DNA from: Draconibacterium mangrovi
Lineage (GTDB): Bacteria; Bacteroidota; Bacteroidia; Bacteroidales; Prolixibacteraceae
Assembly (NCBI RefSeq): GCF_010586825.1
Contig: NZ_JAAAGB010000001.1
Location: 310,001 to 374,000, forward strand
Direction of reading: 5' to 3'
DNA length: 64,000 bases
The notes under the pieces were generated by a model that did no database searches, had not been told where the DNA came from, and saw only the letters and a list, made by a program, of their open reading frames with translations. A program made the translations under genes and the position numbers. This document shows positions 30,225 through 39,601 of this stretch, one piece after another. Numbering within the stretch: the stretch's first letter is position 1; each line of letters starts with the position of its first letter.

Positions 30225-30638
30225 GGCAAGCCTGTAAGCCGGGTCCTGTCAATCCTGACATTTATCGTCAGGAAAGCTTTATCATTTATCTAGTCCCGAC
30301 ATCACTGCCGGGATCCTGCAGCCTACCCCTCCAAAGTCTCTTGTGCGTTGAGAGCAAAACGGGCCGTTTCGCTGTACCGCAACAGCGGCATACACTTTGG
30401 ATATACATGGCTTTGCAACCCGTAAGACGTACGGCTGGTGATGTTGCCATCTCCACCGGTGCGCTTTTACCGCACCTTTTCACCCGTTCCCTGCCGTGGA
30501 CACGCCACAACAAGGTGGTTATTTTCTGTTACGTTGCTATCCCCTTTCAAAGATCTTCCCGCTAGGAAGCACGGCGCCCTGCGTTGCCCGGACTTTCCTC
30601 CCCGACGATAAATGTCGGGGCGATAAAGCGGCTTGCCG
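30225..30638 (-). ncRNA. rnpB: RNase P RNA (M1 RNA, bacterial type)
   Basis: The minus strand carries the universal RNase P blocks: GAGGAAAGTCCGGGC near the 5' end, the ACAGAAAATAACCACC block in the centre (30508-30532), and an end in GGACCCGGCTTACAGGC. The termini pair as P1 (GGCAAGCC at 30630-30637 with GGCTTGCC at 30225-30232), giving about 414 nt. A TACTTTTGC promoter lies immediately upstream. Variable helices contain CCCGACA/TGTCGGGG palindromes resembling the intergenic hairpins nearby. Open frames across this locus are artefacts. Ends are good to a few bases. Confidence 0.95.
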
Positions 30639-30640
30639 GT

Positions 30641-30649
30641 GCAAAAGTA
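30641..30649 (-). promoter_or_regulatory. rnpB promoter -7 element
   Basis: TACTTTTGC on the minus strand, an exact TAnnTTTGC match, ends just before the predicted 5' end of RNase P RNA. Confidence 0.75.
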
Positions 30650-30652
30650 GTA

Positions 30653-30716
30653 AAACGATTAAGGATAATTGATAAAGGATGAATAAAAAGCATGAATTGA
30701 AAGGATTAATTGAATT
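30653..30716. repeat. Periodic array, left arm of four-helix-bundle unit A
   Basis: Heptamer-like spacing with GGAT/GATT cores: GATTAAG GATAATT GATAAAG GATGAAT and on to GAAAGGA TTAATTG. It overlaps the last codons of the four-helix-bundle gene. The core is the complement of the ATCC core in the right arm at 31122-31196. Confidence 0.7.
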
Positions 30717-31068
30717 TACGTTGATGCAACTTTTTACGCGATGAAACAAAAATAGCAACCAGTTCCGATGCTTCCTTTTCAAGGATATCTCGTTGTTCAG
30801 AATTGAACAGTTTCAGATTATCAATTAATTCAAGCCAGAATAATGATTCATCAGCTTCTTCAATTACAATGCTGATTTTTGAAACAAATGCAGCTGTCGA
30901 TTGTGCCAATTTCGCGGCTCTGTAGTTTGCTGCCACCGACGATGAACTTCTTATTAATTGTCCTTGAATATGTTTTCCCAAATAAGTATTCGGCAAGCTT
31001 TCTGCTAAACGAATACAATCTATACAAAAGCTTTTTGTTCTTTGTTTGAGGTCTTTTTCTTTGTTCAT
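30706..31068 (-). CDS. Four-helix-bundle protein (S23 / 23S rRNA intervening-sequence protein family), copy A
   Basis: A 120-residue all-helical protein with the family signatures SLPNTYLGKHIQGQLIRSSSSVAANYRAA and ESLFWLELIDNL. Members were first known from ORFs inside 23S rRNA intervening sequences, and the Avd protein of diversity-generating retroelements shares the fold. Biochemical role unknown; basic faces suggest nucleic-acid binding. It lies between rnpB and the Smr gene with periodic arrays of opposite orientation on both sides. The sequence belongs to a different subgroup from copies B and C at 60.7 and 62.0 kb. Confidence 0.85.
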   Translation of the reverse strand: MNKEKDLKQRTKSFCIDCIRLAESLPNTYLGKHIQGQLIRSSSSVAANYRAAKLAQSTAAFVSKISIVIEEADESLFWLELIDNLKLFNSEQRDILEKEASELVAIFVSSRKKLHQRKFN

Positions 31069-31121
31069 GATTAAAGTTTTTTGGTGATTACATTAACAAA
31101 TTACATAATCTCCCCAATAAT

Positions 31122-31196
31122 CCCTAATCATTAATCCTTCAAATTCATCTTTAATCCTTCATCAATCATCCTTAATCCTTTCAATTCATCCTTTCC
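31122..31196. repeat. Periodic array, right arm of four-helix-bundle unit A
   Basis: ATCC cores at mostly 7-bp and sometimes 6-bp spacing (ATCCTTC AAATTC ATCTTTA ATCCTTC ATCAATC ATCCTTA ...), ending at the 3' end of the Smr gene. It is the inverted counterpart of the left arm at 30653-30716, so the gene sits between inverted arrays. Confidence 0.75.
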
Positions 31197-32226
31197 TCAG
31201 AATAACCATAGTTGCGCCATAGCCATACTCCTTAAACGAAGCATCCTGAAAATAGTATTTTTTGAATTTGCGTTTCAGCAGGTTGGTGACCTCCTGTTTT
31301 AAAACGCCCTGTCCTACACCATGAATAAATACAACCCGTTTCGTATGGTTTTTAATGGCCAGGTTCATTTCCGATTCAACAGCATCCATTTGTATATCCA
31401 GAATTTCCCGGTTACTTAAACCTTCCGATTCGTCGAGCAGCTCGGTAATATGCAAATCAATCACCATTTCTTCGACATTGCGCTTTCGTTCCTTTCGTTT
31501 TGGTGCTTCAACAGGTTCTTTTGCCTTAACCACTTTTTTGAAATCATCCTGCGTTAGTTTATCCAGCTCTGTCTGAAAAGTATCAGAAGTGATCTTTAAA
31601 ACCAAAGCATTCTTTTTGAAATATGAATTTTCGCGGAAAGTCGATTCTTTGTAAAACTTCACCGGATTTACCCGGAACTTCTTCACCATTGGCAGGTTCC
31701 ATTCGCTTTCAGTTTCGCGGAAATAGATCAGCTGAAACCCAAAATCAGGCAGGTCGCTAAAATCCTCCTGTACCAAAGCGTCAATCTTTTCTCTTGAATT
31801 CGAACGAACCGAACCTTGTTTTATGGCCTCAACACCATCGGTTTTTATATAGGAATAATTGAACAGCACCGTATAATTGCTGTCGTTAACCAAATACAAT
31901 TCGATTTCTCCCGACAGCGGATTTTTTGGATTGGTAGGAACAAAACAGAAATAAAACTCTGCCGCATTTTTGCCGCTAATGATTTCGCCTTTCGGCTCGA
32001 TGAATTCCGGTTCGGGCTGCACTTCCGCCGGTGTTTCCTGCTTTGTACGGGCAGTACTGCTAACATTCAGCTCAGGTGCACTTACATTCACCAGCTCTCT
32101 TATCAGGCAAGGCACTTCAAAACCATCATCGCCTTCAACATTTACCGTATTTTTATTTACAAAACCGGTTACTACCCCACCACCAACATCGTTTAAAAAC
32201 TTAACCTTATCGCCTACTTTTATCAT
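31186..32226 (-). CDS. DUF2027 and Smr domain protein (MutS2-related)
   Basis: From the ATG at 32226 the protein has 346 residues: N-terminal SH3-like MIKVGDKVKFLNDVGGGVV, a DUF2027 middle with NAAEFYFCFVPTNPKNPLSG, and a C-terminal Smr nuclease-like domain with VIDLHITELLD and the HGVGQGVLK loop. Smr domains nick DNA or cleave RNA on stalled ribosomes; this Bacteroidota architecture is uncharacterised. An ATG ten codons upstream is less likely because the TACTTTTGC promoter at 32244-32252 would put the transcript start downstream of it, and AGGAAAG precedes 32226. Confidence 0.85.
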   Translation of the reverse strand: MIKVGDKVKFLNDVGGGVVTGFVNKNTVNVEGDDGFEVPCLIRELVNVSAPELNVSSTARTKQETPAEVQPEPEFIEPKGEIISGKNAAEFYFCFVPTNPKNPLSGEIELYLVNDSNYTVLFNYSYIKTDGVEAIKQGSVRSNSREKIDALVQEDFSDLPDFGFQLIYFRETESEWNLPMVKKFRVNPVKFYKESTFRENSYFKKNALVLKITSDTFQTELDKLTQDDFKKVVKAKEPVEAPKRKERKRNVEEMVIDLHITELLDESEGLSNREILDIQMDAVESEMNLAIKNHTKRVVFIHGVGQGVLKQEVTNLLKRKFKKYYFQDASFKEYGYGATMVILRKG

Positions 32227-32243
32227 CACTTTCTTACTTTCCT

Positions 32244-32252
32244 GCAAAAGTA
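32244..32252 (-). promoter_or_regulatory. Promoter -7 element for the Smr gene
   Basis: TACTTTTGC on the minus strand, 18 bp before the chosen start codon. It supports the shorter start at 32226. Confidence 0.65.
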
Positions 32253-32271
32253 GCATTAATATTTATCATTA

Positions 32272-32348
32272 AGGGCTAAAGCCCATTTGGGAAGCACCAT
32301 TACGAAGCCCGGGATAAAAAAGCTGACTTCAGGAAGGGCTTCAGCCCT
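32272..32348. repeat. Intergenic hairpin repeat
   Basis: AGGGCTAAAGCCC at 32272 and AGGGCTTCAGCCCT at 32335-32348 flank a GCCCGGGAT block. It sits in the divergent region between the Smr gene and queA and resembles the hairpin-containing spacer at 35.4-35.7 kb. Confidence 0.5.
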
Positions 32349-32358
32349 CACTACCACA

Positions 32359-32392
32359 TTGATTACAACAAAAAAGAAATTCTTACTTTTGC
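32359..32392 (+). promoter_or_regulatory. queA promoter
   Basis: TTG at 32359-32361 and TACTTTTGC at 32384-32392, spaced about 22 bp, fit the Bacteroidota -33/-7 consensus. The start site would fall about 15 nt before the queA start codon. Confidence 0.7.
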
Positions 32393-32412
32393 AGTCCTAA
32401 AAGACAATTGGT

Positions 32413-33624
32413 TTGAACAGATACAAAGACATAAAGATTAGCGATTACACTTACAATCTGCCCGATGAGCGCATTGCCAAATACCCGCTTACTGAGCGAG
32501 ATAAATCGAAGTTGCTTGTCAGGCAGAACGGTACAATAACACAGGATATTTTTGAAAACTGCGCCAATTACCTTACAGAAGAAACGCAACTGGTTTTTAA
32601 CAATACCCGCGTAATTCATGCTCGTTTGTTTTTTTACAAAGAAACAGGTGCCAAAATCGAGATCTTTTGTCTGGAGCCCATTGAACCGGCCGATTACCAG
32701 GTAGCTTTTCAGGAAACAGAAGAGGTGACATGGAAATGTATGGTGGGCAACTCAAAAAAATGGAAAGAAGGTTTCCTGAGTCAGACTTTTAAAATCGATG
32801 GACAACCCATTGAACTGACCGCTGCCAAAATCGGACAGGAAGGCAACTCTTTTCACATTCGTTTTGTGTGGAACGGCGGCGTGCACTTCTCCGAGATTAT
32901 CGAACACATCGGGCAACTGCCCATTCCTCCTTACCTGAACCGCGACACCGAAGAAAGAGACAAGGAAAGCTATCAAACTGTTTATGCAAAAATCGATGGT
33001 TCGGTGGCAGCACCAACAGCAGGCCTGCATTTTACCGATCCGGTAATTGCGCAACTGGCTGGTAAAAACATTACCACCAACGAAATTACCCTACATGTGG
33101 GAGCCGGCACCTTTCAGCCCGTAAAATCGGAAACCATTGAGGGGCATACCATGCACCACGAACAGGTAATCATCCCGATTGATATTTTGCGTTCGTTTGT
33201 TGAAAATCCCAAAAAGATTATTGCGGTGGGAACCACTTCGGTGCGCTCGCTCGAAAGTTTGTATTGGATTGGCCTGCAACTGGAAGAACAACGGTTCAAT
33301 CCGTTTCATCCCGAGGTAAAACAATGGGAGCCTTACGAAAACGAAGCAAAGATTTCAATTGAAAAAGCTTTACAGAATATCATTTATTTCCTGGTTGAGA
33401 ACAACGAAAAGGCTATTCGTTTTTCTACGCAGATCATCATTCTGCCGGGATACGATTTTAAACTGATCAGCGGAATGTTTACCAATTTTCACCAGCCACA
33501 AAGTACGCTGCTATTATTGATCAGCGCATTTTTGGGCAACAAGTGGAAAGAAGTTTACGATTATGCATTGGCCAACGACTTCCGCTTTTTAAGTTACGGC
33601 GACAGCAATCTCTACCTCAAATAA
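32413..33624 (+). CDS. queA: S-adenosylmethionine:tRNA ribosyltransferase-isomerase (QueA)
   Basis: A 403-residue QueA that adds the epoxycyclopentane-diol precursor to 7-aminomethyl-7-deazaguanine in tRNA, making epoxyqueuosine. Family blocks: ISDYTYNLPDERIAKYPLTERD near the start, LVFNNTRVIHARL, DGSVAAPTAGLHFT, EITLHVGAGTFQPV, GTTSVRSLES, and FTNFHQPQSTLLLL near the end. The start is TTG at 32413, giving an N-terminus aligned with the family; no ATG exists before the conserved region. Length is larger than E. coli QueA. Confidence 0.96.
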   Translation: MNRYKDIKISDYTYNLPDERIAKYPLTERDKSKLLVRQNGTITQDIFENCANYLTEETQLVFNNTRVIHARLFFYKETGAKIEIFCLEPIEPADYQVAFQETEEVTWKCMVGNSKKWKEGFLSQTFKIDGQPIELTAAKIGQEGNSFHIRFVWNGGVHFSEIIEHIGQLPIPPYLNRDTEERDKESYQTVYAKIDGSVAAPTAGLHFTDPVIAQLAGKNITTNEITLHVGAGTFQPVKSETIEGHTMHHEQVIIPIDILRSFVENPKKIIAVGTTSVRSLESLYWIGLQLEEQRFNPFHPEVKQWEPYENEAKISIEKALQNIIYFLVENNEKAIRFSTQIIILPGYDFKLISGMFTNFHQPQSTLLLLISAFLGNKWKEVYDYALANDFRFLSYGDSNLYLK

Positions 33625-33710
33625 ACTACCTTTGAGTAAAGCTTTTACGCTAACATTTTTTAAGACGAAATATTTGCATAAAAGCGAACTTTAACCATAT
33701 TTGTGCTACT

Positions 33711-35375
33711 ATGCAGAGAGATAAAATCGACAGCTTTTCCTCCTTTATTTCCGAGTCAGTAAAAAACTATGCGAACAATGAAGCATTGGGCTTTATTGAT
33801 GGCGACTACCTGACCTACGCAGAAATGGGGAGAAAAATCTCCGCTGTTCAGGCCTTTTTGGAAAAACTTGGTATTGACGAGGGCGACAAGATGATTATCT
33901 ACAGCCAGAATATGCCCAACTGGGGAGTTGTGTATTTTGCCTTGCAGTGCTCCGGAATTGTTGCTGTTCCTGTTCTTCCCGATTTTAGTCCGGTGGAACT
34001 GGAAAATGTGATCAAACATTCCGAGTCGAAAGCTATGTTTATCTCTTCAAGCCTGCAATATAAATTGAACGATGCTGATACATCAACGCTGGATGTTCTC
34101 GTAAAGATCGACGATTTTAGCCTTTTAAAAGCTGAAGATAAGTCGGTGGTTTTCGATGAAAATGCAAGCAGCGACAAAGCCTATCAGCCGAAAGAAAATG
34201 AGCTGGCGGTATTGATTTACACCTCCGGCACAACCGGAAATTCGAAAGGTGTAATGTTGTCGCAAAAAAATATTTTGGCGAATGTTGTTCAGTCGGCGGC
34301 TGTTCAGGAGATTCGTGAAGAGTTCCGCTTTTTATCGGTGTTGCCTTTATCGCACACCTACGAAAATACAATCGGATTTTTACTGGCCATGTACAAAGGC
34401 GCCAGTGTAACCTATTTGCACAAACCGCCAACAGCAAGTGTTTTGCTTCCGGCGTTAAAATCGGTGCGCCCGCACATTATGCTTACGGTTCCGATGATTA
34501 TCGAAAAGGTGTACAAAAGCAGCATTTTACCGGGGATTAACAAAAAAGCGGTAACACGATTGTTACATCGTTTTAAACCAACACGAAAGTTGGTTCACCG
34601 ATTGGCAGGGAAAAAACTGATGGAAACTTTTGGTGGCCGACTTGAGTTTTTTGGCATTGGCGGCGCCAAACTCGATGGTAAAGTGGAACGTTTTCTGCGC
34701 GATGCCAAATTTCCGTATGCCATTGGTTACGGTTTAACCGAAACAGCCCCACTTGTGGCAGGATCGAATCCAACCACAACACGTTTCAGAGCTATTGGCC
34801 CAAAGGTGATCAACAGCGAAGTAAAAATTCATGATCCGAACCCGGTAACCGGCGAAGGCGAAATCTGGACAAAAGGACCGAACGTAATGTTGGGCTACTA
34901 CAAAAATCCGGAAGAAACACAACGTGTATTAACCGAAGACGGCTGGTTTAAAACCGGCGATCTTGGTGTTTTCGATAAAGACGGCTGGTTAAGTCACAAA
35001 GGCCGGTTAAAAAATATGATCGTTGGTGCCAACGGCGAAAATATCTACCCCGAGGAAATTGAATCGATCATCAACAATTTCAGACATGTGGTGGAATCGA
35101 TTGTGGTTCAGAAAAAAGGGAAACTCGTGGCGCTGGTTCATTTTAATCGAGAGGAACTGGAGCAGAAAGTAAAAGAAATGCGTTCTGAACTAGGAGACAA
35201 AATGGATGAAATCACTCATCACGTGGATGAAAAAATTGAAGAGTTAAGTGTCGAATTAAAACAATATATCAATTCGCGGGTGAACAAGTTTTCCAAAATT
35301 CAGGATTTTATTTCGCACCCTACCCCTTTCATAAAAACGGCTACTCAGAAAATCAAACGCTACCTGTATCACTAA
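33711..35375 (+). CDS. AMP-forming long-chain acyl-CoA synthetase (fatty acid-CoA ligase)
   Basis: A 554-residue adenylate-forming enzyme. Visible motifs are the phosphate-binding LIYTSGTTGNSKGVML, LPLSHTYENTIGFL, the A5 motif GYGLTETAPLVAG, GWFKTGDLGVFDKDGWL, and the hinge KNMIVGANGENIYPEEIE. The C-terminus FIKTATQKIKRYLY keeps the catalytic-lysine region. It activates fatty acids with ATP and CoA, either for degradation or lipid remodelling. Single gene, 86 bp after queA, with a hairpin-repeat region downstream. Confidence 0.92.
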   Translation: MQRDKIDSFSSFISESVKNYANNEALGFIDGDYLTYAEMGRKISAVQAFLEKLGIDEGDKMIIYSQNMPNWGVVYFALQCSGIVAVPVLPDFSPVELENVIKHSESKAMFISSSLQYKLNDADTSTLDVLVKIDDFSLLKAEDKSVVFDENASSDKAYQPKENELAVLIYTSGTTGNSKGVMLSQKNILANVVQSAAVQEIREEFRFLSVLPLSHTYENTIGFLLAMYKGASVTYLHKPPTASVLLPALKSVRPHIMLTVPMIIEKVYKSSILPGINKKAVTRLLHRFKPTRKLVHRLAGKKLMETFGGRLEFFGIGGAKLDGKVERFLRDAKFPYAIGYGLTETAPLVAGSNPTTTRFRAIGPKVINSEVKIHDPNPVTGEGEIWTKGPNVMLGYYKNPEETQRVLTEDGWFKTGDLGVFDKDGWLSHKGRLKNMIVGANGENIYPEEIESIINNFRHVVESIVVQKKGKLVALVHFNREELEQKVKEMRSELGDKMDEITHHVDEKIEELSVELKQYINSRVNKFSKIQDFISHPTPFIKTATQKIKRYLYH

Positions 35376-35405
35376 ACAGGCTTTTACAGATAGTGGCAAT
35401 TGTTT

Positions 35406-35745
35406 CAACCCTTTCAGGGCTGAAACTCATACGCACTCTTCTTCCGCGCGTTTCACACACGGTTATTTACGTTTAGTCCTTGCAGGACAACTCGCATACT
35501 GTTGACACGTATATCCTAATACCTGGTAAATACCCTCCTGATTTGCAGATAAGCTGATGGGGCAAGTTTCTTCCAACCAAATTCATGCAAAAATGTCCTG
35601 AAAGGACTTAATATGAATAACCGCCGGTAAAACCGGTGGTAGTTAATGAAGTGTATTCTCAGCCCCGGCAGGGGTTGAACTCATTCACCATCTCCTGCCA
35701 TGCGTTTCACACACCGTCATTTTCGTTTAGTCCTTTTAGGACAAC
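35406..35745. repeat. 86-bp direct repeat with hairpins
   Basis: Copies at 35406-35491 and 35660-35745 align without gaps, 254 bp apart. The most conserved half starts GCGTTTCACACAC and includes CGTTTAGTCCTT-AGGACAAC. Small hairpins occur in each copy (CCCTTTCAGGG-like; GTCCT..AGGAC), with GTCCTGAAAGGAC and CCGCCGGT-AAAA-CCGGTGG between them. No gene is present in the 479-bp gap between the acyl-CoA synthetase and trpB. The pattern looks like dispersed intergenic repeats found in Bacteroidota (recollection, not searched). Confidence 0.75.
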
Positions 35746-35854
35746 ACAATCAGTTATCAATTCACTAAAAATTTAATACTGATCCCTTATTTAGAATCGA
35801 CCCAAAGAGATAAAACTTTACATTCGTGGGTTTATTTAAAAATTCAAAAAACTT

Positions 35855-37054
35855 ATGACTGATTATTTCAAGCAATACCCGAACAAAGAGGGATTTTACA
35901 AGGAATATGGTGGTTCGTTTATTCCACCCGATTTGCAAAAAGAAATGGATAACATTACCAATGCTTACCACAGCATCAGCAAATCGCATAATTTTATTTC
36001 TGAATTGCGCAGCATTCGCAAACACTTTCAGGGACGGCCGACTCCGGTTTATTACTGCCAGAATTTGTCGACAAAATACGGTGGCCGCATTTACCTGAAA
36101 CGCGAGGACCTAAACCACTCGGGAGCGCACAAACTTAACCATTGTATGGGCGAGGCTTTACTGGCCAAACACCTGGGTAAAAAGAGACTGATTGCCGAAA
36201 CCGGCGCCGGACAACACGGTGTGGCACTGGCAACTGCGGCAGCTTATTTTGGTTTGGAGTGCGAAATCCACATGGGAGAAGTTGACATGGCCAAAGAGCA
36301 CCCGAATGTGGTTCGTATGAAAATCCTGGGAGCCGAAGTGGTTCCTGTTTCTCACGGTTTAAAAACGCTGAAAGAAGCTGTTGATTCGGCTTTCGAATCG
36401 TATTTAAAAGATCCAATAAACACCATCTACTGTATTGGTTCTGTTGTTGGACCACACCCTTTCCCGATGATGGTTCGCGATTTCCAGCGTGTTGTTGGAA
36501 TTGAAGCACAGGAACAATTCTTTGAAATGACCGGCGAAAATCCCGATCACGTAGTAGCTTGTGTTGGTGGCGGAAGTAATGCCATGGGAATGTTCTCGGG
36601 CTTCCTCGATATTGAAGATACCCAATTGCACGGTGTGGAGCCGGGCGGAATCGGAACAAAACTGGGTGACCATGCCAGCACTATAACTTTCGGAAAGCCG
36701 GGCATTATTCACGGTTTTAAATGCTATACTTTGCAGGACGAAAAAGGCGAACCTGCACCGGTGTATTCGGTGGCCAGTGGATTGGATTATCCCGGTGTTG
36801 GCCCGGAGCACAGTATGCTGAAAGATATGGGCAAAGTAAATTACGGTGTTGCCGACGACGCTGAAACCATCGACGCCTTTTACGAATTAAGTCGTTTGGA
36901 AGGAATTATTCCGGCGCTGGAAAGTGCACACGCTGTAGCTTATGGCTTAAAACTGGCCAAAGAAAACCAGCAACAATCCATTCTTATTAACCTGAGTGGC
37001 CGTGGCGATAAAGACATCGACTTTGTAGTTGAAAAATATGGCTTACCAGAATAA
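35855..37054 (+). CDS. trpB: Tryptophan synthase beta chain (TrpB), stand-alone
   Basis: A 399-residue TrpB. The PLP lysine is Lys93 in SGAHKLNH; also visible are [19 protein letters not shown], the phosphate-binding [10 protein letters not shown], and the [14 protein letters not shown] and [11 protein letters not shown] blocks. It condenses indole with serine. [12 protein letters not shown] differs from the more usual HKINNALGQALL. There is no trpA or other trp gene beside it: upstream is a repeat region and downstream a strong terminator, so it is a monocistronic copy. Confidence 0.95.
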   Translation: MTDYFKQYPNKEGFYKEYGGSFIPPDLQKEMDNITNAYHSISKSHNFISELRSIRKHFQGRPTPVYYCQNLSTKYGGRIYLKREDLNHSGAHKLNHCMGEALLAKHLGKKRLIAETGAGQHGVALATAAAYFGLECEIHMGEVDMAKEHPNVVRMKILGAEVVPVSHGLKTLKEAVDSAFESYLKDPINTIYCIGSVVGPHPFPMMVRDFQRVVGIEAQEQFFEMTGENPDHVVACVGGGSNAMGMFSGFLDIEDTQLHGVEPGGIGTKLGDHASTITFGKPGIIHGFKCYTLQDEKGEPAPVYSVASGLDYPGVGPEHSMLKDMGKVNYGVADDAETIDAFYELSRLEGIIPALESAHAVAYGLKLAKENQQQSILINLSGRGDKDIDFVVEKYGLPE

Positions 37055-37076
37055 AAAGACTTTTGATAAATATTTT

Positions 37077-37105
37077 GAAAAGTCCGGTTTTGCCGGACTT
37101 TTTTT
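37077..37105 (+). terminator. Intrinsic terminator of trpB
   Basis: AAAAGTCCGG-TTTT-GCCGGACTTTTTTT: an extended GC-rich stem with a long T tract, 23 bp after the trpB stop. One of the clearest terminators in the window. Confidence 0.92.
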
Positions 37106-37237
37106 ATGCCAAAAATTTAAATTCCCATTCATCACGTTAATTTAAGACTAACTCCGCCATTACTTGTTGTTACCTTAACACACAGTATCAAATATTTGTC
37201 TAGGTTTGCACACCCTTGGAAAAAGGGAAAAAATTGA

Positions 37238-38869
<1,632 letters not shown>

Positions 38870-38940
38870 AGTTGTTTTAGAAGAAACTGCCGATAAAACA
38901 TACCTGGCTGGTGCAAAGCATTAATTTTAAAAATCAGCAC

Positions 38941-39141
38941 ATGAATAACCAGAAACGTAACAATATTAAAATCGGCTTAAACGTAGCCGTAGTAAAAAAA
39001 GAACACCAGCAATCTGGTGAGTTAACCTGTGGTATCGTTAAAAGAATTTTGACGAAATCACCTGTCCACCCGCACGGAATAAAAGTAATGCTCGATAACG
39101 GAGAAGTAGGCCGCGTACAGAAGATTTTGCAGGAGGGTTAA
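38941..39141 (+). CDS. ywbE: YwbE-family protein (DUF2196)
   Basis: A 66-residue protein matching the small conserved YwbE family: RNNIKIGLNVAVVKKEHQQSG, LTCGIVKRILTKSPVHPHGIKV, MLDNGEVGRVQKIL. The fold is probably a small beta-barrel and the function is unknown. I use the ATG at 38941 because the ten preceding codons match nothing in the family. It follows the ABC-F gene by 71 bp on the same strand and may be co-transcribed. Confidence 0.8.
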   Translation: MNNQKRNNIKIGLNVAVVKKEHQQSGELTCGIVKRILTKSPVHPHGIKVMLDNGEVGRVQKILQEG

Positions 39142-39142
39142 G

Positions 39143-39535
39143 AGTTGAAGGACTGAAAAACTGAAGGATTGAAGGATTGAATGCTGCAATGCTTTAATGC
39201 GTAAATGCTTTAATTCTACTTTGTGGTTAGGTCTTTTTGATGCTGGATCCTTGATCCTTGATTCTTGATATTGGATGCTGGAAGGTTTTGCGGTTTTAGG
39301 AAAGGTAAATTGACAAACTGCTGAATTGTTAAATTGTTAACTGATTACTGAGACTGGCTACTGAGACTGAAAACTGCGACAAAAAACAGCACCGGGCTGC
39401 TGCATTTTGCTCCTTTGGGGCTTTTTGCATACTGCTATTTGCCTATTGCCAACTCATTTACTCAAAGAAGAAGATTGCGAAATTGACAAAGTGTTATCTG
39501 GAAACTGTGACTGAGAACTGAGACTGAAAACTTGT
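39143..39535. repeat. Composite cluster of 6-7-bp-periodic arrays
   Basis: The 460-bp gap between convergent genes holds several sub-arrays in succession: GATTGAAG/ACTGAA types at 39145-39180, AATGC types at 39181-39210, GATCCTT/GATTCTT/GATGCTG heptamers at 39239-39285, ACTG cores at spacings 7-6-7-6-7 at 39341-39377, and ACTG at 6-7-6-7 around 39503-39533. No gene is visible inside, including no four-helix-bundle remnant. A small CAGCA/TGCTG hairpin lies near 39388. Confidence 0.75.
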
Positions 39536-39601
39536 AACAGATCTCTCCTAGTCCCTCGTTTAGATGACAGCGGTTCTCAACTTTTTACTTTTGCCTTGCT
39601 T

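Noticed and set aside
30286..30565. Open reading frames on both strands around 30.3-30.6 kb
   Set aside because: They lie within the RNase P RNA gene and match no protein.
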